A stretch of 64,000 nt of DNA from contig MNCI01011957.1 of assembly GCA_015680685.1 (NCBI GenBank), positions 186,877-250,876 on the forward strand. Direction: 5' to 3'. The notes beneath the pieces are model-generated. The model saw only the letters and a list, made by a program, of their open reading frames with translations, was not told the DNA's origin and did no database searches. Origin of the DNA: Gnetum montanum. Its lineage: Eukaryota; Streptophyta; Gnetopsida; Gnetales; Gnetaceae. The position numbers were made by a program, and so were the translations under genes. Positions 9,741 to 19,513 of this stretch are shown one piece after another (the stretch's first letter is position 1; every line of letters begins with the position of its first letter).

Positions 9741-10905
9741 TGTACCATCCAAAATCGTCGGTCTCCAGCTGGAAGGAAACAGAAACCGGGGGGATCACAA
9801 GACACGAACAGAAGACCCTACCTTCACCTGAGGGTGAGCTGGAATGAACGAAGGTAGAGTACCTTAGATGGTCCGCATGCAGATTAGGTAAGGATTTCCC
9901 CAAATGCACATCGAGGTGCTATACGCTGGGTTATACGTGAACGACATAACAGGCGTAAGACTAAGCGTAAACAACGTAATTGATGCGAGCGGAGCGTCAA
10001 TGTAAAAGAGCGTAAACAGAATACATGCAAGAATTAATGCAAACTGTAATAGATTTTAGGAATAAAATGTAACAATGGAATTTCAAAATGAGAGTACAAT
10101 GCACTGGTCTAACGTAGTTGTGGCTTTGACATAAGGTGGATGAAAAGCCCCGGTGGATGCAGGGATGATTGTGGGCTGGTTCACACTACAAGCACAGCAT
10201 AAAGGCTGTATGCTCAGTGTACAGGGTTGTCCAGCGTACAAGGCTCTTTGCTCTGATTCTCAGCATCTCTGCTCTAGTTTTGCTCTCTAGAAATTTGCCA
10301 ACCAACCTGGATCTAGTCTAAAATTGGGGCTTTTATACAAGTTTTGACGTTAGACTCGGGTTGGGTGACACGTGGTGCATTGACCGGGTGCAAAAGCATA
10401 AAATTTACAAGTGTACAACATGTTACATTTGCTGGGTGTATACGCTGAGCGTATACGCTGTATCAGGCGGGCGTAGACTCTAGGCGTATACGCTGGATGT
10501 GCTGAGCGTATACGCCCAGTCTTGCTTTGCAATGCTATTTCCATCTTCGGGGATTGCATCAGTCGTACAAGCTGAATGTACTTGTGAGGTGTATACGCTG
10601 GTCGTGTACGCTGTGAACATCGGGCGTATACGTTGGGCATATATGCTGTGAACTTGAGCATATACGTTGGGCGTATACGCTGTGAATGTGAAGTTTGAGT
10701 GTATACGCTGGGCATATATGCTGAGAATGTAGACTTGGGCGTATATGCTGGGCATATATGCTAAGAATGCATACTTAGTGAAAATTAAGCATCTGATCTC
10801 CGAAGTTGCCATGTTTGATACCAAACGTAGCCATGGTCATCTGTGGGTCCCAGGGATTTGTTTCTTATTGGAAAAGTACTAAGCTCAAAATTTTGTGGTG
10901 TTTCA
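9741..10905 (-). repeat. Element B 3' LTR
   Basis: 1,165 bp; minus-sense ends are TGAAACACCACAAAATTTTG (10,905) and GGTACA (9,741). It matches 26,563-27,858 including a CCCCCCGGTTTCTGTTTCC segment. TATAAAA (minus) lies at 10,331-10,337. U3 (about 10,430-10,760) is an array of GCGTATACGC dyads; R/U5 contains single GCGTA units at 9,930-10,015. It is about 130 bp shorter than the 5' LTR, mostly through differences in dyad number. Confidence 0.9.
10430..10770 (-). repeat. GCGTATACGC dyad array in U3 of the 3' LTR
   Basis: More than a dozen copies of the self-complementary decamer GCGTATACGC and near variants, often extended to CAGCGTATACGCTG. They lie upstream of the LTR TATA box in transcription direction. 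Dyad arrays in U3 usually reflect protein-binding sites; the protein is unknown. Translating the repeat gives low-complexity Tyr/Arg-rich chains that are not genes. Confidence 0.75.
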
Positions 10906-10974
10906 TTGGCCCCTCTTTGTTGACGCTTGGAGGAATCGACCCGAGAAGCATCGACAAAGAAGTGCAAAACACCA
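10896..10974 (-). promoter_or_regulatory. Element B polypurine tract and inverted repeat
   Basis: Minus-sense AAAGAGGGGCCAA (10,918-10,906) directly precedes the 3' LTR. It sits in a fold-back whose arms are CTTTGTCGATGCTT and AAGCGTCAACAAAG (12 Watson-Crick pairs, one G-T, one mismatch), with outer arms TGGTGTTT and AAACACCA. Compared with the copy at 6,485, the stem bases GC/GC are replaced by GT/AC and TT/AA by CT/AG, changes that keep pairing. Confidence 0.7.
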
Positions 10975-11950
10975 CCAGCAACTTGATAAAGACATTGTCC
11001 TTTGCCACTTGACTAGACATCATTGCGCCGTGTTCCGTAGTACATAGGATTGGGAAAGGGAAATCTATAGCTGGTAGGAAAATGGAGATCGTGGGGACTG
11101 GTAGCTTGACCAAGGACTGTGCTTGGTAAATGGGATGCTCTGGTGTGTATGATGTTGATCCTTGTCAATAGCCATTATTTGGCAGACTTGGAATCAATAT
11201 ATGATATGTGCGTTCTTTAGCAGAACAAGACTCTTGGTTAGTGTTCAAGAGGGTTTGTTGGCGAGACCAAAGCCACATGATGATGTGTTGCATTCTTTGG
11301 AGGAATAGGGCCCTTGTTTGGTGTTTAGGGGGAACTTGTTGGCAGAGAGCCAAAGCTATGCAACGAGATGTTGCTTGATTGTTTTGGACATGAGCACTTG
11401 GTTCCAAGACAACTACCTTCCTGCCTAGGGCTTGTATGGGAAGTGCCAAGGGTCTCTCATTTTTTTCTTTTGAAGAAGCTTTGTTTTGATGTTGTACTTG
11501 TGCTCAAGTGCTATGTCGTGTGTTGCAACTTGCTTAAAAGTGTTACAGTGTGCAACAGCATGCTCAAAGTTTTGAGTGTACTGGGTGTATCAGAGGTATG
11601 GCTGAGGAAAGTATGTTGATGAATAGGTAGGAAATGTAGCGGGAAATGGGGATGTACTAGTGAACGGCTTGATTTAGTCTTGCCATGTAGGCTGTGAACA
11701 ATGTCTCACCTTGCTGCTTATGACGAAGTGTATTCTTGTGCAAAAACCTTTGAGTGTTATCTTGCAAGCACAACTCCAAGGAGACAAGAAAACCATGAGT
11801 GAGTGTGCAAGCTTAGACTTAAATAGTTACTGATGAAACAATGGCATTAGAAGAGATTTCAGGCACTGTATATGAATAACGGCAATGTTGTTGGGATCGT
11901 CCAATGGTGAGCGATGTAGTGATTCTGATGAAGTCTGAATGCATCTACAG
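10975..11950 (-). other. Element B 3' untranslated region
   Basis: About 1 kb between the integrase-side repeat array and the polypurine tract. No coding frame I trust is present: frames at 11,165-11,449 (-) and 11,368-11,619 (+) have no recognisable content. It contains a tandem duplication (separate entry). A polyadenylation region of the antisense gene is not expected here. Confidence 0.5.
11212..11374. repeat. Two-copy tandem duplication, about 80 bp
   Basis: GTTCTTTAGCAGAACAAGA at 11,212 is followed about 80 bp later by ATTCTTTGGAGGAATAGGG; both copies continue through TTGGTNAGTGTT...TTGTTGGC...CCAAAGC to GATGTGTTGC or GATGTTGC. Clear diverged tandem repeat in the 3' untranslated region of element B. 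Confidence 0.65.
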
Positions 11951-11959
11951 ATTGAAGAA

Positions 11960-12290
11960 CCAGAGATGAGCTTGCCAGTTTATAGTCTTAGCAGACTATC
12001 ATGGGTTAGTTTTATGTCATGACCCGTTGGACATTTCCCTTTTAGCATTGTGGAAGACGGTGCGCTGCTAGTTTCTAGTCTTAGCGGACCATGAAGAGGC
12101 AAACCAGTTTATAGTCTTAACGGACTTTGGTGGATGTAACGGTGGCAGTTTACTATCATGCTAGACGGGTGCTAGTTTATCGTCAATGCAGACACTGTGC
12201 GGTATCAGTTTATTGTCATGATTCCAGGACGAGCTGTGGTATTAGTTTATAGTCATGATCCAGGACTCGCATGTACCTGATTGTATTCAA
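11960..12290 (-). repeat. ATAAACT repeat array downstream of integrase
   Basis: Minus-sense units such as GCTAAGACTATAAACTGGC, CATGACTATAAACTAATACC and GACGATAAACTAGCACC, spaced about 40-55 bp, 7 or more copies. The same kind of array lies just after integrase in E1 (43,880-44,130). Related arrays flank the antisense gene. Confidence 0.75.
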
Positions 12291-12303
12291 ACGTGGAACG
12301 GTT

Positions 12304-12951
12304 TCAGGAACGAGTGATTGGTTGGATTTGCAACTCATGCCCTTCCATATCAGCTAACATGAATGCTCCGTTATCGTATGCTTTAGTGACCAAGTAAGGC
12401 CCTTCCCAGTTGGTTGAGAATTTGTTTGGGTGTTCCCAAACTGCCTTGAGTACAAGGTCTTCTTCTTTGATGGGGCACTTATGAATGTCGTGCCGATGGC
12501 ATTGCCTTTGTTGTTTTTGGTACCACTCAATCTAATGGAGTGCACGTATGCGTTCCTCCTCTACCGAGTCCATGTCAATGATGCGCAGGTCATTGTTTTA
12601 TCCTTCGTCGAGGAGCCCAGAAAGTGTGATCCTTAGAGATGGTACTTGCAATTCCAAGGGTAAAACAACTTCTGAACCATAAACAAGAATATATTGCATT
12701 TTACCTGTTGAAGTCCGGTGTGTCGTGCGATATGTCCACAATGGGTATACCAATTGTTCGTGCCATCTCCTCTTACTTTGGGTAAGCATCTTCTTAAGTA
12801 TAGTAATAATTATTTTGTTGGTGGCTTCTGCTTGCCCATTGCTCTGAGGGTAGTAAGGGGATGAAAAAGAGTGTTTGATCCCCAGACTTTCACAAAAGGT
12901 TTTGGTTTCGACACTGCTAAATTGTGGCCTGTTGTCAGTGATGATTGTCAT
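12304..12951 (-). pseudogene. Element B integrase: second half of catalytic core and C-terminal domain
   Basis: Frame shifted relative to the upstream part of pol (shift at about 12,960-12,990). It holds the second and third catalytic residues of the D-D-E triad: Asp in TDNRPQF and Glu in PQSNGQAEATNK, then WHEQLVYPLWTYRTTHRTST. After one stop at 12,598 (LLDEG then stop) the frame continues with EEERIRALH and the C-terminal domain: EEDLVLKAV and NWEGPYLVTKAYDNGAFMLA, ending at the TGA at 12,304. This enzyme inserts the element cDNA into the genome. Confidence 0.85.
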
Positions 12952-12991
12952 GGGAATGCCAAAACGGGTTACAATGTTTTTGAGAATGAAA

Positions 12992-13702
12992 TTACACGTG
13001 TTTAGATGTAGTCTTTCGAAGGGGAACAGCTTCTACCCACTTCGTGAAATATTCTGTTGTAGTTATGATGAAACTATGCCCTGCAGAAGATGAGGGTGTT
13101 ATTGGGCCGATAAGGTCCAACCCCCACTTTTGAAAGGGCCAAGTGATTTGCGTCGTATGCAACTCATTTGGTGGGACATGGATTAGATTACTGTGCCTTT
13201 GACAGGTATTGCATGTCTTAGCCTTGGAGAGACAGTCATACTCCATGTGTGGCCAATAGTAGCCTAAACGTCTTATCTTTGTTGCCATTGCTTTTGGTGC
13301 TATGTGTCCTCTGCATAATTCGTTATGTACTTGTTCAACGATGGTTTGGGCATCAGTACTACTAACGCATGTTAGTAATAGGCCTTCGTAGGACATACGA
13401 CACAATGTGTCTCCTAGCAGTGCATATTGCTTAGAACGTTTTCGTACCGCGTCTTTTTGTGCGTTCGTTAAGTGTTGCGGTGTTTCACCGTGTAGAAGGT
13501 GCTCTTTTATGTCGTTATACCATTCTAGCGCGTGTGTTGTACTAACGGAAGAAATTGGCAACATGTCAAGAGTATCAGTTATTGGTTTAGCACAACTGAT
13601 TATGGAGCTTGTTAATGTATGGAACATGTTAGACGATATGTTTAACGCTAGCGTGGCCAATGCGTCTGCGATGATATTATCATTTCTAGAGACGTGTTGC
13701 AC
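12992..13702 (-). pseudogene. Element B integrase: zinc-binding domain and first catalytic Asp
   Basis: Same frame as RT. It opens with HVSRNDNIIADALATLALN, the end of the second RNase H. The H-H-C-C zinc module is VHNELCRGHIAPKAM...CNTCQRH. The core begins WGLDLIGPITPSSS (first catalytic Asp) and continues to FTKWVEAVPLRKTT. The frame ends at a shift near 12,990; homology resumes in another frame at 12,951. About 236 codons. Confidence 0.88.
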
Positions 13703-13717
13703 ATCGATGTTTTCGAA

Positions 13718-14242
13718 TCACCTCATTAAGTGTTTTTCCAAGTCACAATATGGTTGTAAATGTTGCGCTTTGCATGTATAAATATCTGTGACTTGGTGTA
13801 TGACCAGTTGTGAGTCTCCTCTGACCACAAGCCGTGTGATGTCTGAAGCCAACGCTGCTGCAAGACCTCTAAGGAGACCTTCGTACTCTGCTATGTTATT
13901 GGTACAGTGAAAATTGAAACGATAAGCAAAGGGCCAGATCTCCTTGGAGGGATAGGTAAGGACAGTGGCAGCACTTCCCCCTCGAGAGGTGGATGATCCA
14001 TCAAAGTTTAGAATGGCGTCGTAGTCATTGGGCACTACGTCTATTACGCTTACGTTCTCATCCAGGAATTCTGGTTCAATTTTTGCTCGATCGTGCGTTG
14101 GTGACGTGGTCATTTGATTCGCTATGGCTTGACCCTTAACTGATGATTGTGCGATGTAGTGCAGGTCAAACTCAGCTATCATGGCTTTCCAACGAGCTAT
14201 CCAACTTGTTTCATAAATATTTCCGGTAATGGCTCTAAGCAC
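13718..14242 (-). pseudogene. Element B connection and second (archaeal-type) RNase H
   Basis: In frame with RT after a TGA at about 14,288 (TGG to TGA in KKW). It opens with WIARWKAMIAEFDLHYIAQS, the segment that follows the first RNase H, then a second RNase H: NFDGSSTSRGGSAATVL (catalytic Asp), NIAEYEGLLRGLAAAL (Glu), VVRGDSQLVIHQV (Asp). A second RNase H between RT-RH and integrase is the hallmark of Tat-type gypsy elements. A TGA at about 13,715 separates it from the next segment. Confidence 0.88.
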
Positions 14243-14290
14243 ATTATCCTTGCAGATTATGTTAACTTGATTACGGAAGAGGTAATGTCG

Positions 14291-15322
14291 TCATTTCTTT
14301 AGAGAAAAGGCCAGGGCTAAACACGACCTCTCCACCTCATTATACCTTTTCTCATGAGCAACTAACGCATGACTTAAGTAATAGATAGGGACTTCGGTTC
14401 CGTCATCTTGTTTTTGGCAAAGCATGGACGCGATTGACGAATCTGAAGTGGCGAGGTAGATGTAAAACGGTTTATCATTTTGAGGTGGATAAACCATGGG
14501 TAGTCGAGAAAGTGCCACTTTAATATTATCAAATGCTTCTTGGCACCGTGGGGTCCATTCAAAATGGATGTTCTTGCGTAGGAGGTGGTTCATAGGTTTT
14601 AATTTGTTTGTTAGTTTTTCTATGAAACGTCTGATGAACTGTAATCTACCTTGTAGACCTCGAAGTTCAGTAAGGTTGCTAGGTGGTTTTAAGTTTGTTA
14701 TGGCCTTAACTTTATTGGGGTCTACTCGTATCCCTACTTTTGAGGCTATGAATCCAAGCATTTTGCCTGTTTTGACGCCGAAGACACATTTCTTTGGGTT
14801 AAGTCTCAGCTCATATTTTAAACAATGTTTTAGTACGAGGTCAAGATCTTGTACATGTTGTTCTGATGTCTTTGATTTAACCACTATGTCGTCCACATAG
14901 TCGTTGAGCGAGTGTAGCATGTAATCGCTAAAGATGAATGTCATCGCCCTTTGATAGGTGGCTCCAGCGTTCTTGAGACCGAAGGACATCATTGTATAAC
15001 AAAAGGTTCCCCATGGTGTCATAAAGGTAGTCCGGAGCTGATGCTCCGGGTTAATACGTATCTGGTTGTATCCTGAGAAGCCATCCATAAAAGATAATAG
15101 GGCGTGCCCAGCGGTCAAGTCAACAAGTTGATCAATGCTGGGTAGGGGAAAATCGTCTTTTATGGTTGCGACGTTGAGATCCCAGAAGTTAATGCATAAG
15201 CGAATGCTTCCGTTCTTCTTCAGGACAATGACCATGTTGGATACCCAATCAGCGTAATCGATAGCTCGAATGAAACCAGCCTGATAAAGTTTGGTGATCT
15301 CATTGCAAACTGCCAATGCCAC
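14291..15322 (-). pseudogene. Element B reverse transcriptase and first RNase H
   Basis: 343 open codons. RT blocks in order: YADWVSNMVIVLKKNGSIRL, FPLPSIDQLVDLTAGHALLS, FMDGFSGYNQI (first Asp), TPWGTFCYTMMSFGLKNAGA, DYVDDIVVKS (YVDD catalytic pair) and LGFIASKVGIRVDPNKVKAI. RNase H follows at FYIYLATSDSSIASMLCQ and YYLSHALVAHEKRYNEVE. Homology extends upstream to the next segment through three stops in about 20 codons, so the Met at 15,322 is not the real start. This enzyme copies element RNA into DNA in cytoplasmic particles. Confidence 0.93.
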
Positions 15323-15397
15323 TTCAGGTTTAACCTTTCATGTCTTTTGCTTTACCGGCCTCAATTTCGGATCAAGGATAATGTTGTGTTAGACGAT

Positions 15398-15847
15398 TCA
15401 AGGGTCCAATCCAGGCATGTCGGTATATGACCAAGCGAATGCTTTTATGTTGTCCCTAAGCACATTCTCTATGTCTTTGGCTAGTTGAGGTTGCAGTAAT
15501 GTACTTAGTTTTAATATTTTAATTTCTCCATCGGGCATGGTGATGGGGGTTTTGGTCAACGGGTCTTCAGTGATGTTTTCAGCTTCTATGTCAAGGGGCT
15601 TTGTCATACCTTTGTAGTCATCTATCGTTTGCTGTGTTAAGGCTATGACTGTGTCGTTTGTTGATAAACTTAAGTGGATGAGATTTATGTCGATGTCGCT
15701 TGCAATTTTGCCATATGGTCCATCAATGATTAATGGTGCAGATAAATGCTGGCAATCCATCAGGCTTGCTCCTGCCAATAAATAGAGAGCAGAATGAGCT
15801 AATGGGTATTGTTCCATGTTTTTTGGCAACTTAAATTGTGTGTACAT
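15398..15847 (-). CDS. Element B pol ORF, N-terminal part
   Basis: 150 codons in the RT frame, starting with the first Met after the repeat array (MYTQFKLPKN) and ending just before a stop. Its last residues NIKAFAWSYTDMPGLDP are the conserved lead-in to RT of Tat-type elements (the segment that pairs with a downstream K-P-V-K-Q-K block, visible at about 15,345). There is no protease in this ORF: protease lies 6 kb away beyond the antisense gene. So pol appears to start on its own, apart from gag-protease. Confidence 0.75.
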   Translation of the reverse strand: MYTQFKLPKNMEQYPLAHSALYLLAGASLMDCQHLSAPLIIDGPYGKIASDIDINLIHLSLSTNDTVIALTQQTIDDYKGMTKPLDIEAENITEDPLTKTPITMPDGEIKILKLSTLLQPQLAKDIENVLRDNIKAFAWSYTDMPGLDP

Positions 15848-15884
15848 GCATGATGTTGGTTTATCGTCACACTAGGACGTATGG

Positions 15885-16135
15885 CAGTTTAAGACCATAC
15901 TGGGCCATGGGTGGCAGTTTAAGGCCTTACCGGGCCTAATGTGATCCGCAAGTGGCAGTTTAAGGCCTTATCAGGCCGTAGGGGGTTCGTATGTAGCAGT
16001 TTAAGGCCATATCGGGCCGACATGGCAGTTTAAGGCCATACCGGGCCGTCATGGCAGTTTAAGGCCATACCGGGCCGTCATGGCAGTTTAAGGCCATACC
16101 AGGCTGGCATGGCAGTTTGTGCTAGAATGTTCAGC
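15885..16135 (-). repeat. GGCCTTAAACTGCC array between pol and the antisense gene
   Basis: At least seven tandem units with minus-sense core ATGGCCTTAAACTGCCATG, several with an exact 29 bp period and a GGCC-CGGTAT-GGCC dyad between cores. It lies between the pol ORF start and the promoter side of the antisense gene. The same core occurs at 21,425-21,640 on the other side of that gene and, as TTAAACTAGCAA, in E1 and E2. Confidence 0.85.
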
Positions 16136-16312
16136 ATGAATATGTGAAATTGGGTTCACAGGGGAACCAGGATGTAGTAATTTTTGATTTATTTTAAATG
16201 TATATATATATTTTTATTTTTTATTTATTTTTAAAGTAAATTTTGATTAAAATAAGCAAAAAAGGCAAAAGAGGCAAACCTGAAGGTGGCGGTGGCGGTA
16301 GCGACGGAGCGC

Positions 16313-16320
16313 TATATAAA
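16313..16320 (+). promoter_or_regulatory. TATA box of the antisense gene
   Basis: TATATAAA on the plus strand, preceded by GCGGTAGCGACGGAGCGC and followed by a run of ten or more G. It lies 260 bp before the first ATG of the antisense gene and points away from the element's own transcription. It is the best TATA match between 16,135 and 17,490. Promoter activity is inferred. Confidence 0.6.
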
Positions 16321-16359
16321 GGGGGGGGGGCATCATTTCTTACTACATTGAATTTGCAG

Positions 16360-17385
16360 CGTAATCTCGAGCGTAAACTTTGAGCATAGTTGACCCAGCG
16401 TAAGCGTAATTCACTAAACCTTGGCGTAAGCGTAAGCGTGAGCGTAAGCGTAAGCACCCAAACCCTGAGCATAAGCGTAAGCACCCAAACCCTGAGCGTA
16501 AACTCCAACTCTAGCGTAGAGGCTCAACGTAGGCGTAAATGGTTGTAAACCTGTCAATCCCAGCATAGAGGACGCTGAGATGGGCAAAAGCAAGGAAGTG
16601 GAGGGCCAGGGGATGAAGGGACCTAACCTGACCTTCGCGAAGGAGAGCGAGGCTATGCTGCAGGGTTTTCCCAGGCCGAGGATTCCATCGTGGCCTGGAT
16701 CATCACATAGGTAGGCTCTAATCCTGTCTCTGTTAGTTATTTCCATCTGTACTAGTTTCTTAGTGTAGACAGTCAGCGTATAAGGTTTCGGCGTATATGC
16801 CCCATGTAGACAGTTAGCGTAGACAATTTCCTTGGTGTATACGCCCAGCGTAGAAAGATAGCGTAGAGGGATTCTATACGCTAAGCGTATACTGTACATA
16901 GCCTAAGTTGTTTATAGCGTAATCTGTTTTATAAATGTACAGTGTAAACAAATTTCCGGCATGAAGCGTAGATGATTTTATTAGCGTATACGCTGACTGT
17001 TTGCTTACGGCATCTAGCGTAGACTATTTACACAGTGTTCAGCGTAGACTGTTTACACGGCGTATACGCTGAAGGTTATTATGGTGTATACGCTAAGGGT
17101 TTCTATGGCATATATGCTGAGGGTTTTTACAGCGTATACACTGAGCATGAATAGTTAATTTTTCTCAAGTGGGTTATAATGCAAAACTGTTTTCATGGCG
17201 TATAGTGTGAATTGTTTTCGACATAAACTTATCTGCAGTATCTGGCGTAAACTGTTTGCACGGCGTATACGTTGGCAATCTGCACAGCGTATACGCTGAC
17301 TATTTTCCACGACGTATACGCTGACTATTTGCCATGGCGTATACGCTGACTGTTAACGGTTTTCTATAGCGTATACGTTGAGCGT
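16360..17385 (+). repeat. GCGTA/TACGC repeats upstream of and in intron 1 of the antisense gene
   Basis: Starts with GCGTAAGCGTAAGCGTGAGC (about 16,420) and ACCCAAACCCTGAGC units, then dozens of GCGTATACGCTGA, GCGTAGAC and variants to 17,385. It is the same dyad that fills the LTR U3 of element B (10,430; 27,260) and its leader (25,850). The part from 16,711 to 17,492 would be intron 1 of the antisense transcript. Confidence 0.8.
16580..16710 (+). CDS. Antisense gene exon 1
   Basis: First ATG after an in-frame TAG; 43 codons plus two bases, starting MGKSKEVEGQGMKGP and ending PSWPGSSH. Donor AG/GTAGGC at 16,711. The split Arg codon (AG plus G) is restored by exon 2. The N-terminus is Lys/Gly-rich and shows no signal peptide. 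Confidence 0.55.
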
Positions 17386-17492
17386 GAATTGTTTGTAATT
17401 GTTTCTAATTGTTGGCCTACAAGATGGAAGTATGTTATTTCATTTTTTTTTCATGTGTGGCTAATCTACAGTGGCATTTTGGTTGCTTGCAG

Positions 17493-17942
17493 GGATCCTG
17501 AACCTTTTCTCCTGGTTGTCGAGCTAGTTGGGGTACTCACATGGTTTGGCCCCATTGAGGCTGATGAACCTACCTCGGATCTAACTGTTGACAACAATGG
17601 GGTCTGGTTCAAAGAAGATGCGTGTGAATTCTTGGCCTTCATGCTGGACAGGTTCAAAGTGGTTATTTGGTCGCATCTAAGTAAATTGGTGGCACAGAGT
17701 GTGCTTGAGGCCATGTTGCCGGGAGCCGCGGAGGGTGTCGCGGTCTTCATGGAAGACATCGATGAGGGGCTGCTTGTAAATGAGGACGGTTCTTCCAGTG
17801 GGCCCAGGTTTACACGTCCATTGGCGCGCGTGTGGGCTCAACTGCTGAGAGGGCAGGACTATCTCAACAACACTTTATTTTTAGGTGCGCGCGCACACAG
17901 GTTGTTCCAGAACCCTCCTGGCACAGTGTACTGGGTGGATAG
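17493..17942 (+). CDS. Antisense gene exon 2
   Basis: 450 bp after acceptor TTGCTTGCAG. Starts DPEPFLLVVELVGVLTWFGP, ends NPPGTVYWVD at donor AG/GTAGGA; no internal stop. The E1 counterpart on the minus strand (40,720 downward) reads EPILVVVQLVG and has the acceptor TTGTAG at the same place; its end also reads NPPRIVYY. Unusually long for shared wording between two diverged families, so protein-level selection is likely. Confidence 0.75.
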
Positions 17943-18017
17943 GTAGGACCATTTACATTTGTTATTTCTTTTCGTTGTTTGGAATTTGCTTCTGTTTTGA
18001 CATCTGTTCGTTTGTAG

Positions 18018-18287
18018 GCGTAAAGTTAACCCCAGATGGAATATGCGTTGAGGATGATGGGCTTGCTCTAGCTCGTACCACTCTAGAGACCTTTATGGCA
18101 GGCCCCACCCTTCGTAGAGCTGTATTAGCTCAAACCAAGGATGATATCGTCCACTTCCACAAGCGGTTCTCAAGGGGGTTTGCAATGTGCCAAGCTCGTG
18201 AATGGTTGCATGAGGATTGGTCACCCAAGGGAGCAATCTTTCCTTGTGACTCTGACTTGGGTAGTACATCCAAGTCCACTACTGAAG
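18018..18287 (+). CDS. Antisense gene exon 3
   Basis: Acceptor TTTGTAG at 18,017. The readable frame (VKLTPDGICVEDDGLALART through CQAREWLHEDWSPKG) starts at 18,020 and is out of phase with exon 2 by one base, so a small insertion or deletion lies at the border. Ends at canonical donor G/GTAAGT (18,288). Confidence 0.7.
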
Positions 18288-18376
18288 GTAAGTGACAGTA
18301 TTTTCTAGATGTGCTAACGTGTTTGTTCAACTGCCGGGGGTTATACTGATATGATGATTTCAAATTGTATTTACAG

Positions 18377-19423
18377 TTGATGTCCCTCTTGGCGGAGATG
18401 CTATTGCAACCGGACGAATTGAGACTACCTTGTCAATGAAGTTCGGGGAGGTTAGCAAGGCTCAAAAATGGTTACATACCCATGCCCCGCCCTTCATTGT
18501 TCGTTGTTTAGACAATGTCAACCTCATGGAGCTCTTTATGACCCCGAGCCCTGATGTATCAATAGTAGAAATGATCAAGATCGTGGATTCCTTCATGGAA
18601 TTTGTCTCTTACTACAGCACCCGGGTTAAGGGTGTTAAGATATTTTTTCCATCTGTCACCTGAATTCTTTTCGAACCTGTTTGGGGTACCAACGGATGGT
18701 ATAAATGTAGTTTTAGACAGGGCTCAAAAAGAGCTCCATACGGTTCGTGAATTGGAGGAATGGTTGGGCGTTGCCAAGGGTGCTAAGGGATTCCCTATGT
18801 AGGGGAAATCAAAGGTTGAGGAACTGAATGAACTATATCCCCTGTTTAGAGCATGGGTATTCCCTAAATCCCTTTCTCAGGTGCAGAGTCTTGGGGTCGA
18901 AGCTATACGTATTATGTGAACTGTCCTAGAAACCGGCATGCGTTATAACTGGGCCCAATTTTTGTTGTTGGGCCTTCACAAAGAGATAGTGCGATTGCGC
19001 TCGAATGTCAACGTGCAGTCTCACTTTACCTTTGCCTTCTTTGTTGATTATCTTTGCCACTTAGCCGAGTTTCTGGTAGTTCATATGGATAACAAGTATG
19101 TTCTATGGGATAGAGGTCAACTATCTTGCCCGTGGATCACCCACTTGGTTGAAATTGCCGAATCCCAAGATGCTCTTGAGGGCATTGATGAGTCCGTATC
19201 TATCACAACAGGGGGTCATCTGGTATCTCAATCCACACACATGATAATTTGGGATTGGAGCTAGACGACGTGCCTTACACTACGAAAAGAGCAGAACGGG
19301 TCATCAAAGAGACCGTTGGCAAAGCCAAGTCGAAGCTAACAGAGCGCGAATGCTCAATCGAGGAAGCATCGAATGTGAATGAGCCACGAGTGAAGCGCAT
19401 ACGATTCAAGATGCCTATCCAAG
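18377..19423 (+). CDS. Antisense gene exon 4
   Basis: Largest exon, in phase with exon 3 (E-V-D-V across an 89 bp intron). Blocks: CLDNVNLMELFMTPSPDVSI, MIKIVDSFMEFVSYYSTRV, LSPEFFSNLFGVPTDGINVV, ELEEWLGVAKG, ELYPLFRAWVFPKSLSQVQS, RYNWAQFLLLGLHKEIVRL, HFTFAFFVDYLCHLAEFLVV. Most of these align with E1 at 39,720-38,900 (-). Damage: an extra T in 18,643-18,648, TAG at 18,800, TGA at 18,917, a shift near 19,235. The last part (KRAERVIKETVGKAKSKLTE) is strongly charged. Donor AAG/GTAAGT at 19,424. Confidence 0.75.
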
Positions 19424-19513
19424 GTAAGTAGACTCAATACATTTATTGCCTTATTATTTTTTTCTTATTCATAATTTTTACTTTGATTGCTTACATGTCA
19501 CTGATGCCTTCAG

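Noticed and set aside
10350-10824. Minus-strand frames of 114-121 codons
   Set aside because: They translate the GCGTATACGC array of the LTR into Tyr/Arg/Ser repeats. Similar frames at 27,172-27,621 and 25,978-26,570 are rejected for the same reason.
12354-12545. 63-codon minus-strand frame
   Set aside because: Out-of-phase reading of the integrase C-terminal domain; the neighbouring frame gives the real NWEGPYLV text.
13407-13781. 124-codon plus-strand frame
   Set aside because: Opposite to integrase and second RNase H of element B.
14496-14900. 134-codon plus-strand frame
   Set aside because: Opposite to the reverse transcriptase of element B; no similarity of its own.
15885-16135. Regular repeats as a CRISPR array
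   Set aside because: Repeats are imperfect, spacers are also repeated, and the setting is a plant retrotransposon.
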